Shown in pieces: positions 54,111 to 64,000 of a stretch of 64,000 nucleotides of DNA. The stretch's first letter is position 1. Every line of letters starts with the position of its first letter. The stretch is from Hirsutella rhossiliensis (taxonomy: Eukaryota > Ascomycota > Sordariomycetes > Hypocreales > Ophiocordycipitaceae), in assembly GCF_020360975.1 (NCBI RefSeq), contig NW_025408667.1, forward strand, positions 7,068,001 through 7,132,000, in the 5' to 3' direction. The translations under genes were made by a program, and so were the position numbers. Under the pieces are notes generated by a model. That model worked only from the letters and a program-made list of their open reading frames with translations, was not told the DNA's origin and ran no database searches.

Positions 54111-55461
54111 ATGGCGTCCCTGGCAGGAAGAACTGCCTGTTTCGCGGGCTTGCCCGTTGAGATACTCCTTGAAATTTACCAGGAACTGGACGTTGATTCC
54201 GTATTCGAGCTTTCATCCACCAACCAGTTTTTCTTAGGATTCTTCGAGCAAAGAAGGGCAGCCATCCTGCTTCCGGCTCTCGAGCGGGACTTTAGTCCTT
54301 TTGAGGAGCTACTCCAAGTTTACACGGCTTCAGAAAACGACATCGTTGCGCAAGAAGGGCTGTACAAGCCTCGCAGGGTCATCTTCAAGCGCTTTGTGGG
54401 AGATTCTGGGCTTGTGCTGGCTCATGCGTCGCAATCGCGACCTGTGCTCTCCGACGGCTTGCGCGACGAGTTTCTGTCCATTGTCAAAAGTAGGAAGCCG
54501 ACTTCTTCCATAACCAACGCTCCAAACACGATCGTTTTGACGGAGCGTGACCTGGATCCTCTTTTGCAAATGTGTCGGCTTGTTCGAAAGTGGGAAGGCC
54601 TTTTCCCCCAAATGAGGTGGTTTCATCAGCCAGATATGTGTCGCTTCTTGCGGCCGCATGAACAGCTGAGGTTTCGAAGAGCCTTGTATCGGTGGTGGCT
54701 CTACGGCATTTACTTTCATGGCGAGTTCCCCAGGCCTCGCACGGGACATCCAGAGCCGCTCGTGGCCGACGTTCGCACAAGTCAAATGCGCTTTCACTGT
54801 ACTGGGGAGCTTTTGGAATTGATGGATCTCCTAGAGACCATCAAGGACGTAATTTTGCAATACATATGTCCCCGGTTGGACCAGGATCAACATCAGGTCA
54901 GTGGCATTCTGGCAATCCTTGGAGACATGCTGACAGTGCCCCAAACAGGCCTTTGCCCCCCCACCTCTCGTTGCGGCCGTGGGCAGAAGCCAGTCGTTGG
55001 CTACTAGTTGGAACGACCAGAGTGTCTGGGGTCGCATCGTCAAGACATATGCGAAGCTCGGCCCGCAGGAGCTCCTCTACTACTTTGACAACATTTACAG
55101 CTACCCGCGGAACCGTCTCATCAAGGAAATCCGGCTTGAGCATCCGAGCTTTACGTTCGATCAAGAGTCGATTCAGGTGGCGATACGATGCGCGCTGGAT
55201 GAGAGGCGCTGGCTGGACAATGCCCCGAGTCTGGCAGAGGACTGCGGAGGGGGCATTATCGACTTTGACGATGCGCGCGACGGCGAGCGGGTCGGCTTGC
55301 GAAACGATGCCAGCCCAGACGGATCGTTGCCCGCCGGGGCGACGTTTGTCCCAACGCTCTCAAGGTACTCTCCCCGTGGGGACGATGGGTCGTACCTGGA
55401 GAGCCATCAGCGGTTGACGGGGTTCGAGTCTCGTCATGCTGCATGGACTGCTGCAGTCTAG
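54111..55461 (+). CDS. F-box protein (2 exons)
   Basis: Exons 54111-54896 and 54949-55461 (52-bp GT-AG intron, phase 0) give 432 residues. The N-terminus holds an F-box: FAGLPVEILLEIYQELDVDS followed by VFELSSTNQFFLGFF (residues about 11-46). F-boxes bind Skp1 in SCF ubiquitin ligases. The remaining ~380 residues, with FHQPDMCRFLRPHEQLRFRR and a second-exon block SWNDQSVWGRIVKTYAKLGP, show no substrate-binding repeat that I recognise. Many fungi carry families of such F-box proteins with unknown targets. Confidence 0.78.
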
Positions 55462-56400
55462 CTATTGCCGTCTTGGTTGGCTGGCTGGCCGTGAGTGACT
55501 GGTGGTTGGGACACGTCGGAAGAGGTGTAAGGTAAAAATCAAGGTAGCTCAAAGCGGTTAACTTTTTGGAAAGGACTTGAGTCCAACGTATAGCCTGATG
55601 TCGATGAAGCCGTCCTAAATCATGAATCCCTTTGGATCCTTGAGCTACTGCTTTCCATCTTTAATTAATACAAGCGGTCCTCGTAGGTACCTGCGGGCCC
55701 ACTGCGTCCGGTACCAGCCCGAGGTACTCGTACCCCAACGCATTTTTGGCTGGTGTGGCCAGTTGGCGGCGGCCAGCGAGCCGTTCAGTGGAAGGGTCCA
55801 GGTTATTAGGGCAGTCGTAGGCCTGTAGTACTGCCCTGGGTACCCACCTAATCACCCTCACCCGCCAAACGCCGCCAGGGGAGCCTCACCTCATCCTCAA
55901 TTTATACCACACCTCAACCCTCGACGACCCTAGGGAGAATCGCAGCTTTTGCGCACGCATCGTACCTTTGACTCGGCCTCTGACGCTCGCGCGCAAGCTC
56001 CCTGGTCTCCCTTTTCCTGGGCCTCTTCAAAAGACGTGCGAAATCTGGTCGCGCTGGGCTGGCTCCTCCAAGTCGAGACTTTGCGCCCTGAGCACCGACC
56101 TACCGAGAGCCTCAGGCGAGGTAAGGACTCATGACCCCCCACGCTTGAGCTGCTGGTCCCTGGTCCCCTCTTTCTTGCCCGGCTGCCTGGATTCGGCTTC
56201 TCATGCAACACTCACCGCCGTAGTGCTAATATACTATCGCGCGCTTGCAGACATCTGCCCGCCGGTAGTGGTGGTTCCAACTTATTATCCGGGCCCTCCG
56301 TCTACGCCTCGTCGTTTGTACCAAGGATCCATGCTAGGTTCTCACTGACTGCGGCTCTTGGACAGTCGACCAGGAGCTCGAGACCGAGGAGAGTGCTGCC
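55462..56400. other. HDA1 promoter and leader
   Basis: 939 bp between rightward genes. The part after about 55925 is probably transcribed leader of HDA1, including a possible untranslated intron. No protein-coding frame is supported. Confidence 0.45.
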
Positions 56401-58815
56401 ATGGACCTAGATGACCACCCTATGGGGGATGCCGGCATGGAAAACGGGCTCGACGACCAGGGCCCCAGCCGCGTCGGGGGCGATGACACGCCCTCTGAAG
56501 AAGGCAGCTTCGATGATGATGGCGACTCGAGTTCCTCAGACCCGGCCCTCGAGCAGCTCCGTCGTCGCGGTTTGCTCCCGACGGGCTGCTGTTACGACGA
56601 TCGCATGAAGCTCCACATGAACGCTGATTTCAGTCCAAACGCGCATCACCCAGAAGACCCGCGGCGCATCCACGAGATCTTCAAGGCCTTCAAGAAAATG
56701 GGGCTTGTCTACAACGGACCAGAGGCCGACCTCCCGCGCATCCTCAAGGAGTGTCCCACCAGATATATGTGGAGGATACCGGCTCGCAACGCCACCCGGG
56801 AAGAGATATGTCTTGCACACTCGTCGGACCACCTCGCCTGGGTTGAGAATCTGAATTCGCTCAGCACAGCAGAACTTCGAGAACTCACAAAGCGATATGA
56901 CCAAGGCCGAGAATCGCTCTACGTGGGCAGCATGTCGTATCATGCGGCTCTACTCTCGGCCGGCGGCGCCATTGATACGTGCAAGAACGTCGTGACTGGC
57001 CAGGTCAAGAACGCCTTTGCCGTCATTCGGCCCCCGGGACATCACGCCGAGTGGGACGCTCCCATGGGATTCTGCTTCTTCAACAACGTGCCTGTGGCTG
57101 TGCGCGTTTGCCAGCAAGACTTTCCAGACCTTTGCCGGAGAGTCCTCATCTTGGACTGGGATGTCCATCACGGCAACGGTATCCAGAACATCTTTTACCA
57201 GGACCCAAACGTTCTGTACATCTCCATCCACGTCTACCAAAATGGCTCCTTTTATCCAGGCAAGCCGCCCAACCCAATGACGCCAGATGGCGGCATCGAG
57301 AACTGTGGCTCAGGCCCTGGCTTGGGCAAGAATATCAACATAGGCTGGCACGATCAGGGCATGGGTGATGGCGAGTACATGGCTGCATTCCAAAAGATTG
57401 TCATGCCGATAGCCAAGGAGTTCAACCCCGACTTGGTGGTCATATCGGCCGGTTTCGATGCCGCTGATGGAGATGAGTTGGGGGGTTGCTTCGTGACCCC
57501 GCCCTGCTACGCACACATGACGCATATGCTCATGTCGCTCGCGGACGGTAAAGTGGCCGTATGCCTCGAGGGCGGCTATAACCTTGCCGCCATCTCGAAT
57601 TCCGCCGTCGCCGTGGCCAAAACGCTCATGGGGGAGCCCCCGCCTAAGATGGAGTTGCCCAAGCTCAACAAGGAGGCTGCTCGGATTCTGGCCAAGGTCC
57701 AGGCGCACCAGGCGCCGTACTGGGAGTGCATGCGCCCCGGCATCGTCGATATACCCGAGGTGCAGTCTCTCAATGCCAACCGGCTCCACGACGTAATCAG
57801 AAATGCACAGCGCCAGGTCTTGCAACAAAAGCACAGCATGGTGCCACTCTATGTGCAGCGAGAGCAGCTCTACAAGTCGTTTGAGAATCAGGTCCTCGTG
57901 ACGCCGAATCTTCACGACGCCAGGAGAATCTTGGTTATCATTCATGATCCGTCAGTCGCTATTTCGCCTCTAACCTGCTGCTCACCTGCTGACCAGCATA
58001 GGCCTCAGCTGCTGGCGCAACCAGACGCTGTCGACACATCCATCGAACCGCACAACGCTTGGGTGGTAAGATGTCTTGTCACAATTTTCGCGAACTTGGC
58101 CTGCTAATCAGGATAGGTGGACGGTGTGACCCAGTACATTGACTGGGCTATCGGCCAGAAATTTGGCGTAATGGATATCAATGTCCCCGCTTATGTTACT
58201 CACGAGGAGGTATTCGCATCACTCAAGCTCGAAACGGAAAGAAAGAAAACCGTCTAACGTGACTAGGATACCGACGCCTACATACCTGGATTCAAGGAGA
58301 GAAAGCTCCAGGACCAAATCCAACAGCTCGTCTGCTATGTGTGGGACAACTTCCTGCAGCTGTACGATACGGACGAGATTTTCCTGTTGGGTGTGGGAAA
58401 CGCATATCTTGGGGTCAAGGTGCTCCTGATCAACAGGGGTGAGTCTGCCGTTTGCCTTGGCGCGCGAGAATTCAGGAGCTAACTGCCGGTAGACTGCAAA
58501 TTCCGCATCTCGGGCGTGGTGAACTTCGTGACGGGTAACCTGCGGCCCGTCAAGTCGGACGTCGACAATGAGCTCTCATCCTGGTACAAGGAAAACTCGC
58601 GCGTGTACGTTGCCGGTGACCATGCCTGCTGGTCAGACCACGAGTTGACGAGAAAGGTCAACAAGAGGAGGTTTGGGACGGTGGTGCGCAGCGAGATGCT
58701 TGGGCTGAATAAGATGATGCAAGAGCACGCCGAAGAAGCGCAGGACTGGATGATGAGGCGTGTCGGGGCCGCCGGCCCTGGAGATACGACAGAGGACGAC
58801 AAGCCGTCTTCATGA
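56401..58815 (+). CDS. HDA1: Class II histone deacetylase Hda1 (5 exons)
   Basis: Exons 56401-57950, 58002-58065, 58117-58209, 58267-58438 and 58493-58815 give 733 residues. An acidic N-terminus precedes the deacetylase domain (about 60-410). Catalytic signatures are intact: IRPPGHHAE with the tandem His, DWDVHHGNG, SAGFDAADGD and LEGGYNL. The C-terminal Arb2-like domain (about 500-700) includes RILVIIHD, VGNAYLGVKVLLINR and ISGVVNFVTGNLRPVKSDVD. The enzyme removes acetyl groups from histone H3 and H2B tails. In Neurospora HDA-1 is part of the HCHC silencing complex with HP1 and a chromodomain protein. The long uninterrupted frame ends in intron sequence, so the last ~215 residues are only seen after splicing. 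Confidence 0.95.
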
Positions 58816-59739
58816 CTGGCTCTGCTCAATGGCGGGTTCTACATCTACTTCGCCCGAGCATACCCGCATAGATGCCATCATGCTGCCGCCCGAGGAACGG
58901 ATTTGACAGCTTCATTTGGTGCTTAGGAGTCGAGATTTCGCCCGCAACCCGGGTCATCGTGCCTGGTAGAGTCTGATGCGGCTCAAACCGCATTACCGTA
59001 GTGAATGATAATGCATGACTGAGATGAACCGCGGCGACAGGATAGGGCTATATTCAAGATCATCTAAACGTCCCTTTCGACTTGACTCTTGTCATTTCCT
59101 CACTAGAAGTCCGTTGTTTGAGCTGGAGAAGTTCACAATTAGCGCAAGGCTGGAAATTTGACCGGATTTAATGGTGCAATAGATGAAGCTCATCATGCTC
59201 GTTAGACTTAGTACAGGCGCTACAGTGCGTTAGGCGACCCTTGTCGTTGGTGCACGGCGGCTTATGCATCGGGTCATCTGCCAAGCTTGCTGCGATACTA
59301 GTACATACGGCCATATCTATAAGAGTAACCGGATCCCGTCCGATCTCCGTTAGTGAAACTTGTAAGAGGCAGATTAGTAGTTGGGTCGGTGACGACCAGC
59401 GAACACCGGCTGCTGTATGTACATTGTTTTTGCAATTTTTGCATATTTTTTCCTGATCTTTTTTTCCTCTCTTGCGATGGATGGGTGGTTTAACTTAATA
59501 AGGTGATGGATGTGGTGGTGTGGTCACGATACCTGGCTTAGTCCTCGGATTAATGTATAGCCCGTGGACCCTGTCCAGCTATCGATTACGTACCAGGAAT
59601 GAGTTCCTCCGGTGCACCTGTCTTCCTGTCTCAAATGCAGCCAACTCTTCTTCGCAGCAACACGGCTTTCCAAATAGCGCATCGCCTTCCGCCTTCACAC
59701 CGACTTGCCACGACGTGCCCGCGGCACGTGCTGGCCAGA
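58816..59739. other. HDA1 3' flank and promoter of the RS-rich gene
   Basis: 924 bp; AT-rich around 59420-59510 with T-runs. No gene or recognisable site. Confidence 0.45.
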
Positions 59740-61493
59740 ATGGATCGTGATCGAGACGGACGAGGTCGAAGGTCAGTGCTTCCCAGTTTTGTTGTCGCAC
59801 CGTTTACCTCGGCCTTTGCAGCCACCTCACGATGCTCAATCCGGTTTTGGCCCGTCCTACCCTCTCCCCCCCCAAGGCAAGTTCTGATCTTTGCAGATAC
59901 GACGATGGCGAGATCATCAGGTACGGCGCAGGAGAATCATGGCGACCCACCCCTCGAAGCGGTGGCGATCGATCGCCGAGGAGAGCGAGGAGTCCGATGA
60001 GAGATCGACCTCGGAGCCCCCGGCCCAGGAGTCCTCGCCCTCGCAGCCCCGTCATTTCCGGTTCTGACAGCTATGTTCCGGGGAGATACCAACCTCGCCG
60101 ACGGTCCAGAAGTGGTGGAGATCGCTATCGCCGTGAGCGCTCGTGTGATCGCGAGAGCCCGCGGAGGCGGGAGCGAACCCGCTCCCCAATGAGACGCCGG
60201 AGCCTCTCTCGACGCGGCTCTCCTGGCCGTGACGGCAGATTCGAGCGACCCAGATCGCCCCGTCGGGACTGGAACAGCGACAGAGACCAGGGCCGCGACC
60301 GTGACCGGGACCGCCCTCGTGACCGGGATCGTAACTTCGAGAGACGCGATGAAAGGTGAGATAACCTGACATTCTGAATTGGAAGATAGCGCCAACAATT
60401 TCCTAGAAGACGATCGCGCTCGCCGTTCGCCCGAGATCGCCGCGACAGAAGCCCTCTTGGAAGAGCCTCGCCCCTCGCCCCTCGAGGCGGCTCTTACCGA
60501 CCGAGATCTCGATCTCCGAGCCGACGAGGGGACAGATACCAGTCTTATAGAAGGTCTCCTCCTCCCCGAGAATCTGGCATTTCATCGACAATGACCTCTC
60601 GACCAGCTTCTGAGAGAGCGTCGCCCCGCCCTGGCTCCGCCAGAGTTCGTTCCCCTCAGCCGTCTCGAGAGGATCCTGTCCATCCTGGAGCGGCCCCAGC
60701 GTCAACTTCCACCAAGGAAGCCACGCGAGCCGGGCCCAACGACACTACATCCACCTCAGCCAAGTCACCTCCCCGGGGCCCTGCAGCCCAGAGAGTACCT
60801 CCCACGGGGCCCGCGTCTAATCGCGGCGTCAACGTCTCGATTCCCTCGCCAGCTCCTTCGGCGCCAAGACACCCCCAGACGCCCGGAGCCGCAGTGCCAC
60901 ATCGATCGGATGTCACGAGCCCGGCCATCCCTCCTTCGGGGCCCCGCGGTTACGTTCCACCGTCCAGGGGTGCCTACACCTCGCGATCCGTGCGAGGCGG
61001 GTGGAGCCAGCCACCATCGAGACAGATGTCAGGAGTGTCGCCATTGTCGACCTCGGGCGGTCCCTCACCTATTCCCACCGGTCCCAGGAGCGCTTCCACT
61101 AGCACGCCATTTCCGTCGACAGCCTCTCAACAGCGTCCGTTTAACCCGCCAACCGGCCCGTCTGCTCCGCACGGTGTCGGACAGCGGCAAAGCCTAGCCC
61201 AGAACCTGTTGGCCACGATGCCGCCAATCGTACCGGGTGGGAAGCTCGATCCATCCATGACGCCGCTCACGCTGGGCGTTACGCGAGATCTCGAACCTCA
61301 CTATCGAAAGCTTCGCGATGAGGAAGAAAAGCTGCGAGACGAGCTGCGGGCCAAGCAGGAGAAGCTGCGCAAGAGTCTCTACGTCTGGGACAAGCTGGAG
61401 CGAGACTCTCGGGCTTGGGAGCTGCGCAGCGACTTGAGTGAGAAGAGCATGAAGAATCTGGCGGGCGAGGGCATGGGTGGTGCTGCATTTTAG
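59740..61493 (+). CDS. RS-rich protein with C-terminal coiled coil (3 exons)
   Basis: Exons 59740-59771, 59897-60355 and 60407-61493 give 525 residues. The first junction restores GRGRRYDDGEIIRYGAGESW and the second continues an Arg/Ser stretch. Residues 1-210 are dense in RS, RD and SP motifs (for example RPRSPRPRSPRPRSP), the composition of splicing-associated SR-like and SRRM-type proteins. A Pro/Ser/Thr-rich linker follows. The conserved-looking end is a helical block: TPLTLGVTRDLEPHYRKLRD then EEKLRDELRAKQEKLRKSLY, probably a coiled coil. No RRM is present. A role in nuclear RNA processing is suggested by composition only. Confidence 0.75.
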
Positions 61494-62280
61494 TGAAGCA
61501 GAACCTGGCTTACCCTACCCCTGGCGCGGTTCCTCGAAAATGAGGACAGGGTGTTGCTACCGCGGACAAGACATGTGATTATTTTGAGCCGGAATAGGCG
61601 TATACGGCAGCAAGAGGACTGCACGGGCAGGGGAAGGGATGAAAAGGCACTGGCTTTGCTGTGGGAGATACCCCTCTTCGCCGATATGGCGTCATGAATT
61701 GAAATTTCAAACGAGTCTAGACTGGCCACGCACTGTAGAGGTCCGTCGTTGCTTTGACCCGGATCTTCCCTCGACCCTCATGCCACAGGGACCTCAGAAC
61801 GACGCTGCAAGGCTGAGAGAGCCCTCTGCCGTTCGAGACTTGGCAGGCGGGCAAAGGTGTTCCATCGTCTTCATTCACACACACCTACTTACACGGTCCA
61901 ATTCTCTGGCCGTGTTACTGTGTGCGCGCGAGCGTTCGCATCTGCCTGGGTTCATTTGTCTATTCGCATATCTACTTCTATTTCATCCAGCGCACGTAGC
62001 ACACGCCCCTGGGATATAAGGAATCAAAACCTTGGGGATCACCAACCATCCATACTGGTCCACGGCACGCAGGTCGGTCTGTCTCAGCGTGCGTCAACCT
62101 CTCAGGTGGACCGTCTCGGGCTCTTAGTTAACAGGATCCATGGAAAGGAAAAACGCGCGGGTAGCTTACGGAAGCTTTCCGTCGAACATGAGTTGGCCAG
62201 GATACACCCTGTATGTGTATGTGCGAAGTAGTCGTCCCGCCAAGCACCAGTTTCAAGACAGAGCTGGGCCGCCACGACAC
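61494..62280. other. Convergent 3' spacer
   Basis: 787 bp between the stop codons of the rightward RS-rich gene and the leftward F-box/LRR gene. Short frames only; both 3' ends lie here. Confidence 0.5.
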
Positions 62281-64000
62281 TCAGCGAAAGATGACGATGG
62301 ACTCGTCGTCGTCGTCGTCCTCTTGCCACTCGTCCTCGGATTCGGTGTCGCCGTCGTCGAGAAAGTCTTCCATGCCATACTGCAGCTCACGAACTTTTTG
62401 ATTGTCGAATTGCAGGTTGACTGTCTTGCAGAAACCTTGAACGACCAGGTCGCCGTGGCCGCCAGAGGACCGTGCCCCATCGGCGGCGGTATCGTCAGGG
62501 GCGGCGTCGTCAGTCTCTTGGCTGAGCTCAGCCTCGTCTTCGTCAGTGTCGGGATCCCTGTACGAGAGCTGTCGACGCTGTCGCCGGAGAGACTTGGCCA
62601 CCTCGGCTGTGTGACCGTCAGCCTGGGCGGCCAGTCTTCCGCTTCGGCGAGAGGGCGGGCTTGGCGGCCCACTGCTCCTCTTCCGCTTCCTCGGCGGCTC
62701 CTCCGTCTCGGCGGGCAGCGGGCGCATGGTCGCGTGTGACTCTGGACAGGCCAAGGGGCGGAGGAACACTTTTTCCATCCTTGCGCGCCACTCGCGGCGC
62801 ATGGTGGCACGGGCTTGCCAGGGTATGTCGAGCGTGGACTTGATGGCGAGGTGACGAAGATGGGGCAGGTTCCCGGCGTTATCGATAAGTGATTGGAGAC
62901 AGGTTTCTGCAGCCTCGGCGGACCAGTCCCGAACGTGCTCGATGTCTATCACCCGGAGACTTGGCGGCCATGTGGGGACTTGACTCGGGAGTAGGGCCTG
63001 GTCGTACATGGGGTCGGCGTCGTTGACGCAGTCGTGATGGCGGTAATACGATAGGTTCATGTGCAACTCTCGGAGGCTGGGGCAAGTCTCGGACAGAGTA
63101 GTCAAGAAGCCCAAGTCCAACGATTGGTTATGCAGCAATGTCAGCGTGCGCAGATTGCCGCCGTGCGTACGCAGGAATTCAGCAAGGTCCTCCGACTTGA
63201 CCTCCCAGCAGTTGATGAGTTCCAGATGAGCAAGCTGCTTTGGCAGGAGTGGCAGCAGACGGTGGTTCAATACGGTCGACGACTCAAAAACAAGATGCTT
63301 GAGGCGAGCCAGCTGCGATATGGCATGTGCAACAGATTCAATCATCAAGCCATCTTCATGATCAGCCCGCAGCTCTTCTTCCTCGCTCTCCGACTTTTGC
63401 TGCAAGTTTCTCAGAGATGGCACTTGAAAGTTTGTGAGGCTCAGCTTTGTGAGCTGGGAGAACGGCGGCGTCTGGTGCACATCGCCCATGGCTTGGACAC
63501 TGGGGACGCATCCGCCGATGAACCTTCCACTCCATTCCCAGCTCTTAAGCATCGTTGGGAACCATTTCTCACCTGGCCCGTCTCTATCAGCCGCCAACGC
63601 ACGGAAGATGTCCTCAGTGTAATGCCACCTGAGATTCCTGTCAAGCTGACGATACGGCGGCTGGTCCGCTGGAGTGTAGATGGTCAATTCTTGAAGGCGA
63701 CTGAGTGGGTGAATCAGCTGAGGCAAAATAGCCTGAGGGACGATGTGGATGTTGATGTGCAGAACTTCGATCTTGACTCGGTATTTGAACAAGGTTTCCG
63801 AGGGCGGGCGCTCAAGCAGCGCGGCAAGACGCTTGGCTTTGGAGGCTTGCTTGATCAGAGGGCAGCGATAAAGCGCAGTGAGCGCTGGCTCAGCGAAATT
63901 GCGGCAAGTAGTGGCAGCATGAACAAGCCAGCTGGTGGCCAGGCCATCTGCCGTGCCAAGGCTGGCGGCGTAGAGAAAGATGTCGGCCCAGCACGCGAAG
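62281..64000 (-). CDS. F-box/LRR-like protein, 5' end outside window
   Basis: The frame is open from the right edge (beginning FACWADIFLYAASLG) to the stop at 62281, at least 572 residues. Near the edge, SWLVHAATTCRNFAEPALTA followed by LYRCPLI is the usual trailing part of a fungal F-box domain. The body shows leucine-rich-repeat spacing, for example LSRLQELTIYT, FSQLTKLSLTNFQVPSLRNL, LKHLVFESSTVLNHRLLPLL and NLRTLTLLHNQSLDLGFL. The C-terminus is charged, with a basic patch (PPRKRKRSS) and an acidic tail (EDEWQEDDDDDESIVIF). F-box/LRR proteins select substrates for SCF ubiquitin ligases. The true start lies beyond the window. Confidence 0.8.
   Translation of the reverse strand, partial: FACWADIFLYAASLGTADGLATSWLVHAATTCRNFAEPALTALYRCPLIKQASKAKRLAALLERPPSETLFKYRVKIEVLHINIHIVPQAILPQLIHPLSRLQELTIYTPADQPPYRQLDRNLRWHYTEDIFRALAADRDGPGEKWFPTMLKSWEWSGRFIGGCVPSVQAMGDVHQTPPFSQLTKLSLTNFQVPSLRNLQQKSESEEEELRADHEDGLMIESVAHAISQLARLKHLVFESSTVLNHRLLPLLPKQLAHLELINCWEVKSEDLAEFLRTHGGNLRTLTLLHNQSLDLGFLTTLSETCPSLRELHMNLSYYRHHDCVNDADPMYDQALLPSQVPTWPPSLRVIDIEHVRDWSAEAAETCLQSLIDNAGNLPHLRHLAIKSTLDIPWQARATMRREWRARMEKVFLRPLACPESHATMRPLPAETEEPPRKRKRSSGPPSPPSRRSGRLAAQADGHTAEVAKSLRRQRRQLSYRDPDTDEDEAELSQETDDAAPDDTAADGARSSGGHGDLVVQGFCKTVNLQFDNQKVRELQYGMEDFLDDGDTESEDEWQEDDDDDESIVIFR

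Overview
The window is genomic DNA of a filamentous ascomycete, most likely a sordariomycete. The support is short GT-AG introns of about 50-80 bp inside conserved genes, GC-rich coding sequence, TAGG/CCTA microsatellites in the spacers, and proteins of typical filamentous-fungal type (HbrB, Pex14/17, SIT transporter, siderophore acyl-CoA ligase). No prokaryotic operon, CRISPR array, rRNA or tRNA could be supported. Exon junctions below were worked out by hand from splice sites and reading frame.

Left part (1-12 kb): housekeeping genes. A TORC2 subunit of the HbrB/Bit61 family is read leftwards and shares a promoter with the KEOPS subunit GON7, read rightwards. Next come the HOPS subunit Vps39 (4 exons) and an SPX-domain phosphate transporter (5 exons), both read leftwards.

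Iron region (13-24 kb): an AMID-like FAD oxidoreductase, a previously unmarked small secreted six-cysteine protein, a siderophore transporter of the MFS SIT family, and a SidI-like acyl-CoA ligase ending in the peroxisomal signal SKL. The upstream regions of the oxidoreductase, the transporter and the ligase each carry two ATCWGATAA motifs, the site bound by SreA-type iron-responsive GATA repressors. Only one other copy was found by eye in the rest of the window. I read this as an iron-repressed siderophore mini-cluster.

Middle part (25-37 kb): a Gag1-like clamp-domain protein, then a decayed Helitron. The Helitron has a Rep HUH motif and Pif1 helicase motifs spread over many frames on the minus strand, tandem repeats beyond its 5' end, a duplicated scrap of helicase tail, and broken ORFs of unknown function on the opposite strand.

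Right part (38-64 kb): a repeat-rich hypothetical protein, the INO80 subunit Ies2, Pex14/17, a large chromodomain protein, the Rab11 GTPase Ypt31 (with a 13-nt exon), ribosome biogenesis factor BRX1, an F-box protein, class II histone deacetylase HDA1, an RS-rich protein, and an F-box/LRR-like protein that runs off the right edge.
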